DNA from: Alphaproteobacteria bacterium
GTDB lineage: Bacteria > Pseudomonadota > Alphaproteobacteria > UBA3830
Reading direction: 5' to 3'
Assembly (NCBI GenBank): GCA_025998735.1
Contig: BNWJ01000001.1
Coordinates: 1-62,882 of the forward strand
DNA: 62,882 nucleotides
This document shows positions 17,744-25,481 of the stretch, in pieces. Position 1 is the first letter of the stretch, and each line of letters opens with the position of its first letter. The position numbers and the translations under genes are program-made. The notes below the pieces were generated by a model. That model made no database searches, was not told the origin of the DNA, and was given only the letters and a program-made list of their open reading frames with translations.

Positions 17744-18169
17744 TTACGCCTCCATTAATGTAGGCGACCATCCTTCCGGACCAACATCGTGAATTGGATC
17801 TGCAATAAGCATCTCCTGCACATCTGAATATGAAGAGATTTTGAGTTCAAAATCTCCTTCCGCGATCACAGTTGCATCTAGGATTACCTCTCCTATATTC
17901 TCACCATCTTTTGCTTTGATTATAATCTCTTCCCCCAGAAGCTCATTTGTGAATTGCTTGAATTTATCTTCTATGTCAGATGGAATATTTGGAATATTTA
18001 CGAGAGCAATGGCGATATTTGTATCAGAATAACCATCAATTATCTTCTCAAATACCATAATGCCAAACGCACTTATGGAATAATAAATCCCAGTTTCGGA
18101 ATCGATAATTATGGCAATTCCGTCGGTTATATCACAAAACATTCTCTCTTCGTTAAGCTTATATACCAT
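17744..18169 (-). CDS. PqqD-like peptide-binding protein with C-terminal tail
   Basis: 141 residues. The first about 90 follow the PqqD winged-helix pattern: IAIIIDSETGIYYSISAFGIMVFEKI, then a spaced helix pair and FTNELLGEEIII. PqqD-type proteins present ribosomally made peptides to modifying enzymes. About 45 further residues follow, ending DPIHDVGPEGWSPTLMEA. AAGGAAAATAGAA stands ahead of the ATG. It lies between the two GT2 genes in an operon with an HprK-related kinase. A PqqD role is read from the fold only; no radical SAM enzyme or obvious peptide substrate lies next to it. Confidence 0.7.
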   Translation of the reverse strand: MVYKLNEERMFCDITDGIAIIIDSETGIYYSISAFGIMVFEKIIDGYSDTNIAIALVNIPNIPSDIEDKFKQFTNELLGEEIIIKAKDGENIGEVILDATVIAEGDFELKISSYSDVQEMLIADPIHDVGPEGWSPTLMEA

Positions 18170-18234
18170 TTCTATTTTCCTTCTGCTATCACAGCATCTG
18201 TAACATGCTACTTATTAAGAAAAAGTTAATGAAA

Positions 18235-19080
18235 TTACGATGCTTTGGTTTTTTCTGCGTTAGAAAGCAGGCGCCGACGCAAAATTTCAGCATAGCTTTT
18301 ATATCCGATCACAAAACCTTCTGTATCGTGCTGCAACGTAATGTTTTCACCGTGAATGCGTCGATGGTAGTAGACTTCGTCAAGGCAATTATTAAGGCGC
18401 GTTCCAAAAATCTCCATGCGAAAAAGCATCTCGGTATCTTCTCCTCTCTCTAGCTTTTCCATAAAATGTCCACTTCTTCTAAAAACTTCACGTTTTATAA
18501 GTGCAGTTGGTAAATGATTCGTTTTCCACAATTCCATATTCAGTTCATGTTGAACTCTCTTTGCGGATTTTAGTTCCTCATTAGTCAAAAAATTCTTATA
18601 GCGAGTGAAAACTATCTCGCATTCCGGATGATTGCGAAAATACTCCGCCTGCGCACTCAGCTTGCCAGGAAGATATACGTCATCGGAGTCCAAAAACGCT
18701 AGCCATTCTCCGCTTGCCTTCTCCAGACAAACGTTCCGAGTCGCAGCTATGCCACGATGCTCCTGATAGAAAGTCCGAACCAACGTGACGGTGGTTGCAC
18801 CACGAGCATTAATGCTATCGCTACCTTCTTCATTGTATGCGTGATGTGCTTGCAATGTAGATTCAGCTTCAGCATTGCAATTACAGTCGGCATACATTTC
18901 AACAGGTGGCAAAGCAGTAAACGTGTCCAGCTTCAAGCTGGTGGTTGAGCCATCATCGACTATTATTATTTCGATATTTGGGTAATCCTGCGCAAGGACA
19001 CTGTCGACGGCTTCTTTCAGGAACTGTGCGTGATTATATGTCGGAATCATTACGGAAATGAGAGGGAAATCATCTGCCAT
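18235..19080 (-). CDS. GT2 glycosyltransferase, shortened paralogue of the two-domain enzyme
   Basis: 281 residues, nearly identical over its N-terminal domain to the product of 16128-17738 (MADDFPLISVMIPTYN, VDDGS, FLDSDD, GEDTEMLFR). After HRRIHGENITLQH it jumps to IGYKSYAEILRRRLLSN, the extreme C-terminus of the longer protein. It is therefore the longer gene minus its second domain, joined at the RRIHGxN motif that occurs in both domains. Residues about 59-100 hold an R1 repeat. GGAGG lies within the last codons of the upstream kinase gene, 5 bases of spacer between genes. Probably active as a single-domain transferase; target unknown. Confidence 0.85.
   Translation of the reverse strand: MADDFPLISVMIPTYNHAQFLKEAVDSVLAQDYPNIEIIIVDDGSTTSLKLDTFTALPPVEMYADCNCNAEAESTLQAHHAYNEEGSDSINARGATTVTLVRTFYQEHRGIAATRNVCLEKASGEWLAFLDSDDVYLPGKLSAQAEYFRNHPECEIVFTRYKNFLTNEELKSAKRVQHELNMELWKTNHLPTALIKREVFRRSGHFMEKLERGEDTEMLFRMEIFGTRLNNCLDEVYYHRRIHGENITLQHDTEGFVIGYKSYAEILRRRLLSNAEKTKAS
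18780..18905 (-). repeat. R1 repeat inside the short glycosyltransferase gene
   Basis: Core CCAACGTGACGGTGG at 18780-18794, then a TAATGCTATCGCTACC tail and TTCATTGTATGCGTGATG. Same insertion site as in the paralogue at 17480 but with a diverged, longer body. Confidence 0.8.
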
Positions 19081-19085
19081 TTTAT

Positions 19086-20273
19086 TTATGCCTCCGTCAT
19101 TTTGTTTTTATTAAGTCCCACTATGAACTCACGCATAATATCGACATTTGCTTTCAGATTTGAGCAAAGATTTATTTGATAGCAGTCCAAACCATCAAAA
19201 AACGACATTAGATGCTTCACACTTTCCTGATTATTTACGCTGTATGTGAGATGACGCACGTATTCTAGGCCGTTCTTATACCACATAGCATAATCGGCGT
19301 ATTTAAAACTGCCTTTATATAATTGCAAAAGAGTCGAGTGCACTGTTTGCGCCACCACTTTGCCTCTGCTTATTTTTTCGATGCTCGGTTTCTTCTCTTC
19401 ACAGATCTTCGGAAAGAACACTGCTTTTATTGGGAGCATTTTCACAAATCGATCATGATAGGCGGCCAACTCAACTACATACTTAGTGTTATTCCAATTA
19501 TCATTGAGAAACTCATATTTGAGGTCATTCATCTGCGCAATTGCCTCCGGTGACAGTGAAGACGTCGAATATACGGGATATGCCCGCAGTCCATCGGATT
19601 TGTTAAACACACAATAATCTTCGGATACAAAATCAAATCCGTCAACAAGAGCAGATACAGCAAGCGTTGATTTACCAGCGCCTCCTCTTCCACAGAGAAG
19701 AACACCATTGCCCCTAATTCCAATAGCAGCCGCATGAAAAACAGCCGTATTGGCATCACTTATCACTTTATTTAGAAAGCTCACAAAAAGATGTTCTCCC
19801 CACAAATCCACAATCCTTTCCTTCGACATGTCACTGGACGAAAAGTAATGCGTGTGCGTTTGTGCGTTGTATGCCATAAGCAGATTAATCGGTCTGAAAA
19901 ACTCTATTGTGGATACCGCACCGTTGGCAAATGAGCACATTATGAGGAGCCTATAGATATCTGTTTCAAGGTCATTAATACAGGAGTTTGTATCGTCTTC
20001 CCAAAAGCAAATGGCAGTATCGTAATGATTTACGGTGTCATCGGCAATCGTGGCGAATTGTTTGTCCAATATCTTATAAAGATGGGGAAGCCGGCATTCC
20101 AACTTGATTACTTTCGTTCCAAAATGCAGATATTTTATCCATGCATCGTCTCGATTGGATGCGACTCGCTTGTCCAGTATATTCCAATAGCGGCTCATTT
20201 CCTCTTCTGATACAGTATTTCCCACGTATCCTGGAAGCACCTCTTCATTTCGGTTGTTTTTTTTACACAGCAC
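19086..20273 (-). CDS. HPr kinase-related protein (HprK C-terminal type kinase)
   Basis: 395 residues. The kinase core lies at about 178-225: VFHAAAIGIRGNGVLLCGRG, Walker A GRGGAGKSTLA, then GFDFVSEDYCVF. This lines up with HprK elements (catalytic His, P-loop, VADD), with one Asp replaced by Glu. The N-terminal 150 residues and C-terminal 150 are unlike the PTS-regulating HprK, so it belongs to the HprK-related group seen beside PqqD-like proteins in other bacteria. Start is GTG at 20273 with AAGGAG 9 bases upstream. First gene of a four-gene operon with GT2, PqqD-like and GT2. Likely phosphorylates a Ser/Thr or small substrate; which one is unknown. Confidence 0.75.
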   Translation of the reverse strand: MLCKKNNRNEEVLPGYVGNTVSEEEMSRYWNILDKRVASNRDDAWIKYLHFGTKVIKLECRLPHLYKILDKQFATIADDTVNHYDTAICFWEDDTNSCINDLETDIYRLLIMCSFANGAVSTIEFFRPINLLMAYNAQTHTHYFSSSDMSKERIVDLWGEHLFVSFLNKVISDANTAVFHAAAIGIRGNGVLLCGRGGAGKSTLAVSALVDGFDFVSEDYCVFNKSDGLRAYPVYSTSSLSPEAIAQMNDLKYEFLNDNWNNTKYVVELAAYHDRFVKMLPIKAVFFPKICEEKKPSIEKISRGKVVAQTVHSTLLQLYKGSFKYADYAMWYKNGLEYVRHLTYSVNNQESVKHLMSFFDGLDCYQINLCSNLKANVDIMREFIVGLNKNKMTEA

Positions 20274-20689
20274 TTTGTTCTTCTCCTTTGCTATATCAAA
20301 TTGAACTGAGAATTAATCGAACGGGAACAGAAAGATAGGCTTTCGATGAATTATTACAAGCGGAAGCTGTTCTGCGCTCGAAATTCAAAAGAATCGCCAT
20401 ATCAAAACTCCAACAAATACGTCTTCTATCGCAATTATAGCATACAATGCATTAAAAAAAGTTAATAATTTAGTAGTTTTAGTCTCTTTTTGGTGACATG
20501 TTTCTAACAACTCACTGCGAAAGAAAGATCAAAAAGCTATCTGATCGGCGTCGAAATTTCCCAACACACAATCGAGAAACATGGTTTTGTATGCTGGATG
20601 TTCAATGCCTGAAAGATCTGTGGCTAAGACAGGAATTTTTAGTTCTGCCTGTTCGCTATCATATATTTTATTTTTTTTCAAAAAAACAC
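20274..20689. other. Divergent intergenic region, no clear gene
   Basis: Upstream region of the HprK operon (-) and the OTU-like gene (+). A 62-codon - strand frame at 20529-20717 (ending FLDCVLGNFDADQIAF) looks protein-like but runs through the + strand promoter and has no ribosome binding site. Treated as unexplained. Confidence 0.4.
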
Positions 20690-20718
20690 TTGACGAAAAT
20701 ATTTTTTGTGTATACAAT
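20690..20718 (+). promoter_or_regulatory. Sigma70-type promoter of the OTU-like gene
   Basis: TTGACG at 20690-20695, 17-base spacer, TACAAT at 20713-20718, preceded by the A-run AAAAAACAC also found before the -35 of other secreted-protein genes here. 51 bases to the ATG. Confidence 0.7.
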
Positions 20719-20768
20719 ACAATATATGATGTGATCTGGTTTTTAGTTAGTAAAAATATGGAGGAAAT

Positions 20769-23399
20769 ATGAAAAAAATCTTACTAACCGGTCTATGGGC
20801 TGCTTTTGTGTGTGAAAGTTGTTGTGCGATGGAAATTGGACGATTTAGAGGCTTGTTAATGAGCCACTCCTCGGGAAACAAGCTACTTGAGGACTATGGT
20901 CCTCAGTTATCGGTGGCGCAACGGCGTTTGATAGAGCTATCGAGAACTGGGGCAATCATACGCAGCAGGGTAACTGTGAGTGACGCCGCTTTGCGAGAGG
21001 CACTACAGGATATTGCGCTTAAGTTGTCTGGCGAAGCATCAGGGTCTGGCCAACAGGACAGGAATCCAAGTTCGTCGCCTTCGACAAACAGTAGATCGTC
21101 GACTCGTTCGTTGACTCCTAGAGGGGCGTACGCACGGACGACGACAAACACACCATCACCGACTGGGCAGCAGCTAGCGTCGTGTAGTTCGGCGTCTTCG
21201 ACTAACAGTGCAACGTCGCCTGGTCCGATGCCTCCTGAAGCGGTGTCGACAAAGACTTCGAGCAGGACGCCGCCGGAGCCTGGCCAGCCACTGGCGTCAG
21301 CGAGTTCCTTGCCCCCTGGGGCGGACTACAGCGGAGAATCACCTTATTATGTGTCGACAGGGACGTGGCGGACTCCACAAAACCATGGATATTATACTTC
21401 GTCGATGACACCGATACCTACGAGAGCAGCCGCGTTGGGCGGTGTGCCGGCGAACGACTCAGCTAGTTCGGCGTCTTCTAACGCAGCATCCGCAAGGCCA
21501 GCGCTCGGTGCCGGCTCATCTTCTAGCACCACATCACCGTCTGGCCAGCCGCTGCAGCCACCGAGTTCCTCGCCTTCTAGAGCGGCATCCGGGAGGCTGT
21601 CAACGAATTCATCGTCAGCAAGTCCGCTGCCTTATCCACCTCGTATTTCGGTACCGCCGCCGCCGCAAAGCGGGCCGGCAAACGACAGCCGCTCATCGTC
21701 CAGCACAGGATCACCGTCTAGCCAGGTGCCAGCATCGTCTAGTACATATCGTATTTCGGCACTATCACCCCTTCCCGGCGGTAGGCAATCATCGAACAGT
21801 ATGCTGCGAGTAGTAACGTCTAGTTCGTTGCCTCATGGAACAGCATCAGAGAGAAGCAGTCCATCGTCTGGCAGTACATCGTCGCCTAGTTCGTTGCCTC
21901 CTGGGGCCGCATCGGCCAGCAGCCGTACATCGTCGCCTAGTTCGTTGCCTCGTGGAGCAGCATCGGCAAGCAACAGTACATCGTCGCCTAGTTCGTCATC
22001 TTCTAGCAGCTCGTCCTCATCTTCTAGTGCACCGCCGTCCAACGAGATGACTTTGAAAGAGTTTAATAACCTTCTATGTGGAGAAGAACCATTGGATAGC
22101 CTGCTAACGCAATATTCGGAACGACTGTCTGGAGAACATAAACGACTGCTGCGTTGCATGATTGCTGATCCCGTGCAATATGATCGCCATAATATTGTCG
22201 CGTTTCCAGGCAGCGGACGGCGTCTGCTGCCTTATATGAAAGACTCTAAGTATATCACTACAAAGGAATTTCGAGACGCTCTGTGGTTAGGGGCCTACGG
22301 CACAACGGCTCTGTCTACGCCTAAACAGCTGTCTGTCCAGGACATTCTAGGTTCCGTAGCCTATGTGGAAAACACTTACGGTGACCGGCTGAATCCTGGG
22401 CACAGGGTCATGTTGGAAAAGATCAAGGCTTGCAACGATTACGCTCCTTGGTGCCTGGGGCTCAACTACCCTGATTTTGCTGAGCAACTGAAGAAAGAAT
22501 CGCGGAAGATAACGGATGACGAGCTGCGTCGGACCCTTGAGCAGCCGGAGTTCAAAGGTAAAGAAGAGAACGTCTACCAGAAATATGACCTGGAACCCGA
22601 ACAGGCACAAGTGGTGAACAGGATCCTCGGCGCCGAGCCGGTTGGGGAAGGTACCGTCATACCAGTAGGGGAGGGTTTTCCGCCGTTGAGGATAACGAGA
22701 ATTCCGAGTCGGGGAGACTGCTCTTTTTTAACTCTGGGATTGACTAGGGAAATGTTCGCTGCCTTCGCTTCTGAATTTGTGAATATGGATCCGTCTAAGC
22801 TTTCGGGTAAAGTTGATCCGAAGAACATTAAAGAAATACAACAATCGCAAGCTTGGTTCATGGAGAAGTTGGCATCCGCGGTTAACGGCGATATTGGGGC
22901 TGCGGGAAGACCAGACCGCAATGCCTGGCATGAGGCAACTAAGGACCGGGCGGTGAGGGAAGGCTGGACAACAGATCCGAAGTACAACAAGGCTAAAAGT
23001 AATTATTATATCGACCACTTCATTGTAGCGCCGCCAGCGGCCTTTAGTGACAAGTACGGCACTAGGAACTGGTTCGATCTTGTGTTTGGTTTTCTCGCAG
23101 AGGTTGCTAGCGTCGCTTTGGGCAGAGATATCTTAGTTGTTCATGTTCCTAATACGCCGGGAGGCGGTGAACTAGTGAGGAAGGCCATCCTCAGGGGGCG
23201 GCACAGATACCGACAGCTCGCCTCAACATCGTTGCCATACCTGTACGAATTGAACCAATCGGGATTACTGAGCAACAAGTTAACATCGGACGCTCCAACG
23301 GCTGGACAGAACACAACAATATATGCCGTGAGTCAGAATGGGAACCACTATAACCGTGGAGTACCTACCCTACCCGATCTACCGCGAAGGGATAAGTAG
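20769..23399 (+). CDS. Secreted Ser/Pro-rich protein with C-terminal OTU-like cysteine protease domain (candidate deubiquitinase effector)
   Basis: 876 residues. Signal peptide about 1-24 (KKILLTGLWAAFVCESCCAM). A helical motif (YGPQLSVAQRRLIEL...LREAL, about 42-85) is followed by a 330-residue Ser/Pro/Thr linker with SSPSSLPPGAASAS repeats, then two more copies of the helical motif (about 445-510 and 545-605). The C-terminal about 640-865 has OTU features: SRGDCSF with Cys651, LAEVASVALGRDILVVHV, and NGNHYNRGV with His860 at the family's HY position. OTU proteases cut ubiquitin chains; bacteria have no ubiquitin, so a host target is implied. GC content is visibly above its neighbours, suggesting transfer. 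GGAGG precedes the ATG. Confidence 0.72.
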   Translation: MKKILLTGLWAAFVCESCCAMEIGRFRGLLMSHSSGNKLLEDYGPQLSVAQRRLIELSRTGAIIRSRVTVSDAALREALQDIALKLSGEASGSGQQDRNPSSSPSTNSRSSTRSLTPRGAYARTTTNTPSPTGQQLASCSSASSTNSATSPGPMPPEAVSTKTSSRTPPEPGQPLASASSLPPGADYSGESPYYVSTGTWRTPQNHGYYTSSMTPIPTRAAALGGVPANDSASSASSNAASARPALGAGSSSSTTSPSGQPLQPPSSSPSRAASGRLSTNSSSASPLPYPPRISVPPPPQSGPANDSRSSSSTGSPSSQVPASSSTYRISALSPLPGGRQSSNSMLRVVTSSSLPHGTASERSSPSSGSTSSPSSLPPGAASASSRTSSPSSLPRGAASASNSTSSPSSSSSSSSSSSSSAPPSNEMTLKEFNNLLCGEEPLDSLLTQYSERLSGEHKRLLRCMIADPVQYDRHNIVAFPGSGRRLLPYMKDSKYITTKEFRDALWLGAYGTTALSTPKQLSVQDILGSVAYVENTYGDRLNPGHRVMLEKIKACNDYAPWCLGLNYPDFAEQLKKESRKITDDELRRTLEQPEFKGKEENVYQKYDLEPEQAQVVNRILGAEPVGEGTVIPVGEGFPPLRITRIPSRGDCSFLTLGLTREMFAAFASEFVNMDPSKLSGKVDPKNIKEIQQSQAWFMEKLASAVNGDIGAAGRPDRNAWHEATKDRAVREGWTTDPKYNKAKSNYYIDHFIVAPPAAFSDKYGTRNWFDLVFGFLAEVASVALGRDILVVHVPNTPGGGELVRKAILRGRHRYRQLASTSLPYLYELNQSGLLSNKLTSDAPTAGQNTTIYAVSQNGNHYNRGVPTLPDLPRRDK
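21840..22030 (+). repeat. Ser-rich coding repeats in the OTU-like gene
   Basis: Repeated units with TCGTCGCCTAGTTCGTTGCC encode SSPSSLPxGAASAS at least three times, followed by a run of AGC/TCG/TCT serine codons. A likely slippage-prone flexible linker. Confidence 0.75.
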
Positions 23400-23523
23400 C
23401 ACAATTTTGTGGGCGCGGCTCGTTTGTAGGCTGCGCTCATCATTGCCCCATTTGAAATGGGAGGCGGGATTTCGCGCAAATTATTTTGCTGAACTCTTAG
23501 AGTTTATCAACTTGCGTCTCCCG

Positions 23524-23562
23524 TTGAATGTGTATATATTTGCTGCACATATACACATTCAA
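23524..23562. repeat. Strong 14-bp inverted repeat overlapping an R3 copy
   Basis: TTGAATGTGTATAT, 11-base loop, ATATACACATTCAA: a perfect stem without a T-run. Its right arm is the start of the R3 repeat. Confidence 0.75.
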
Positions 23563-23590
23563 GACGAAATGTTGGATTTTCTTTCTCCGA
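23549..23590 (+). repeat. R3 repeat copy
   Basis: CACATTCAAGACGAAATG followed by TTGGATTTTCTTT. Shared with 48541-48585 (CACATTCAAGATGAAATG) and, more diverged, 35847-35890. Confidence 0.7.
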
Positions 23591-23736
23591 TCCTACGGCG
23601 TTTCGGGCTCAGACGGCACGAGTGTCTCTGAAGTGGTTGCATCACGTGCATCTTTCAAGCAATGCCAGTGCGGCACGCACCGACGCCGGGACGGGATACA
23701 GTGGGGCAAAGATCAGCATTCTCAGTCGAATTGTAT

Positions 23737-23826
23737 AATCGACCTGTTGCGTATGCTGGTTTGGATACTGATAGTCAGAGGTTTCAGGAGGCTTAGGTTT
23801 TTCCAACTGGTCTAATAGCACGTGCC
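23737..23826 (+). repeat. R4 repeat copy
   Basis: Begins CGACCTGTTGCG, continues CTGGTTTGGATACTGATAG and ends CAACTGGTCTAATAGCAC. Matches 30507-30595 in order and spacing. The ends are imperfect inverted repeats. Confidence 0.6.
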
Positions 23827-23902
23827 AAAAGCCCTGCTGGCAATTCCAGACATTTTTCGATTTTTTTTATACAATAAATTGCAAATGATCCCAAAACTCA
23901 TC

Positions 23903-25123
23903 CTACGCCGACCACACGGACGGCTGTGTTTTTGTTGGATCGGAAATGGCAAATAGCTCAGTCATAGCCCACACCATTGCATCCAATCGATCCGGAGACT
24001 TGGATTTTGGCTCGTAGGTTGCCATTTGCATCTCCAGCGTATGAAATTGTCGCGCATGGAAGATCATTTTCTTCTGATATAGGATAACAATCGGCTCAGC
24101 TCTTATGGTCTTAGATTTGTGAGCGTAGACGGTTTTTATTTTTACGGAATCATCCAATGATTTCAGTAGATTCACCAGCAAATCTCCTCCGGCGTTGCGT
24201 TCCACGACTATTAGACGTGCCGAATACTTGTGATATGCGTCCACAACGCGTTTTGCCCACACATCTGGAGCTGCCGATATGCTGAGATCGTCCAGGACGT
24301 AAGCTTTTCCGAATCCATCCATGCCAGCGACGATTATGCCGGTTTCGTCGCTTTCGGAGGTGCTGGTCAGAGCCGGATCCACTCCTATGACGATATTATC
24401 CATGAAATGCGGCGGATTCTTGTGGCATTTCTCGATGTCTTCCCACGCCCACAGTGTGTTTTGGCTTTCCTCCACGATTTCGGCATAAATTTCCTGCGCC
24501 TCCAGTCGAGTGCCGCGAAGATATTCCAGCTGTTTCAAAAACGTCGGAGACAAATTGTTGGTATTCTCAAGGGATGAGCCTCTGACGGTGTATACATCGT
24601 CTCTTTTCATGAGGTCTTTTATAAATTGTATTGGACGAGGAGTCGTGGTCAGTATTATCTTTGGACGGCTTCCGAGACGTAGCGAAAACGATAACTGATC
24701 GAATGTTTCCTTGGGATAGTGAAATTTCGCAAATTCGTCGATCCAGGCGGCGTCAAATTGAGGTCCCCGAAGATGTTCGTAGTTTTCAGCTCCGTAGAGG
24801 GTCGCAATGGATCCGTTCGGCCATTTCAGCAGTCGCTTGGAGGGATAAAATTCCAGTTTTTCCGTTTCATCTGATATGGACAGAAGGCCACTTTCTCCTT
24901 CGACCATCACCTGTCTTGCCTCCTGAATTGTGTTGGAAATCAGCGCCATTCTTTTGTACGTTCCGGTAAGTGCCCATTTCCTGATGGTTTCGGCAGCGGA
25001 GCGGGTTTTCCCAAATCCTCTGCCAGCGAGAATCATCCATATGTTCCAGTTTCCGGGCGGAGCCAGTTGGTTTGGTCTGGCGATTCTTTCCCATGGGGTT
25101 TTTGTTGTTGTATTTTCTAACAT
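23903..25123 (-). CDS. Solitary phage/GTA-type terminase large subunit
   Basis: 406 residues from the ATG at 25123 (AGGAAAA ahead). ATPase part: Q-motif-like PPGNWNIWMILAGRGFGKTR with Walker A GRGFGKT, then Walker B AAWIDEFAKF and coupling ILTTTPRP. Nuclease part: IGVDPALTSTSESDETG, VVERNAGGDLLVNLL and DRLDAMVWAM carry the RNase H-like acidic residues. Terminase packages DNA into a prohead, yet no portal, protease or capsid gene is near. Both active sites look intact. Fits the scattered gene transfer agent genes known from Rickettsiales-type genomes; a domesticated relic is the alternative. Confidence 0.88.
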   Translation of the reverse strand: MLENTTTKTPWERIARPNQLAPPGNWNIWMILAGRGFGKTRSAAETIRKWALTGTYKRMALISNTIQEARQVMVEGESGLLSISDETEKLEFYPSKRLLKWPNGSIATLYGAENYEHLRGPQFDAAWIDEFAKFHYPKETFDQLSFSLRLGSRPKIILTTTPRPIQFIKDLMKRDDVYTVRGSSLENTNNLSPTFLKQLEYLRGTRLEAQEIYAEIVEESQNTLWAWEDIEKCHKNPPHFMDNIVIGVDPALTSTSESDETGIIVAGMDGFGKAYVLDDLSISAAPDVWAKRVVDAYHKYSARLIVVERNAGGDLLVNLLKSLDDSVKIKTVYAHKSKTIRAEPIVILYQKKMIFHARQFHTLEMQMATYEPKSKSPDRLDAMVWAMTELFAISDPTKTQPSVWSA

Positions 25124-25481
25124 TATATTTTTCCTGTAAATTTTGTGTGTGCCACCAACGTGACGCCAACGTGACGTTGGATCCGTTTTCTGCTTCGCTT
25201 CCAGCGGATACGTATGCGTGATGCGCTTGCAATGTTGAATGGAATCGACATGAAGAGAATGTCCGGCGACACGCTGGTGCTTATAACACACAAACAGCAC
25301 AAAGTCAAGAAAAAATTATGATATTTGAAGTGCATTGTGTAAAATAATCCTTGTCAGAATGCCGCATTAGGTATACAATACTCGTCGCATGTTGTTGGAT
25401 CCTTGTCTAGACAAAAACACGAGATATGATTGGTAAAATCTTCCAACGTGGTTTTTAAAATATGATGCATTGAGGTGAAAA
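25124..25481. other. Intergenic region with an R1 repeat
   Basis: 358 bases between the terminase start (-) and serC (+). R1 occupies 25154-25253; the rest shows no gene. Confidence 0.5.
25154..25253 (-). repeat. R1 repeat upstream of the terminase gene
   Basis: CCAACGTGACG then the full core CCAACGTGACGTTGGATCC (25166-25184), a TTCGCTTCC tail, and TATGCGTGATGCGCTTGCAA. The core is partly duplicated here. The terminase frame is open through it, so a longer start would translate it. Confidence 0.75.

Larger units (their letters stand above)
23400..23902. other. 503-base intergenic region with hairpins and repeats, no gene
   Basis: Convergent region after the OTU-like gene. It contains a perfect 15-base palindrome-type hairpin CCCATTTGAAATGGG near 23453, the 14-bp inverted repeat at 23524-23562, an R3 copy and an R4 copy. 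No coding frame is supported. Confidence 0.6.

Noticed and set aside
20529-20717. 62-codon - strand frame upstream of the HprK operon, considered as a precursor peptide
   Set aside because: Overlaps the divergent promoter and lacks a Shine-Dalgarno; no leader-like or core-like pattern. Kept only as an unexplained stretch.
20498-20734. 78-codon + strand frame before the OTU-like gene
   Set aside because: Runs through the promoter, no ribosome binding site, unnatural composition.
21835-22159. Acidic frames antisense or out of frame to the Ser-rich linker
   Set aside because: Products of the repetitive serine codons read in other frames.
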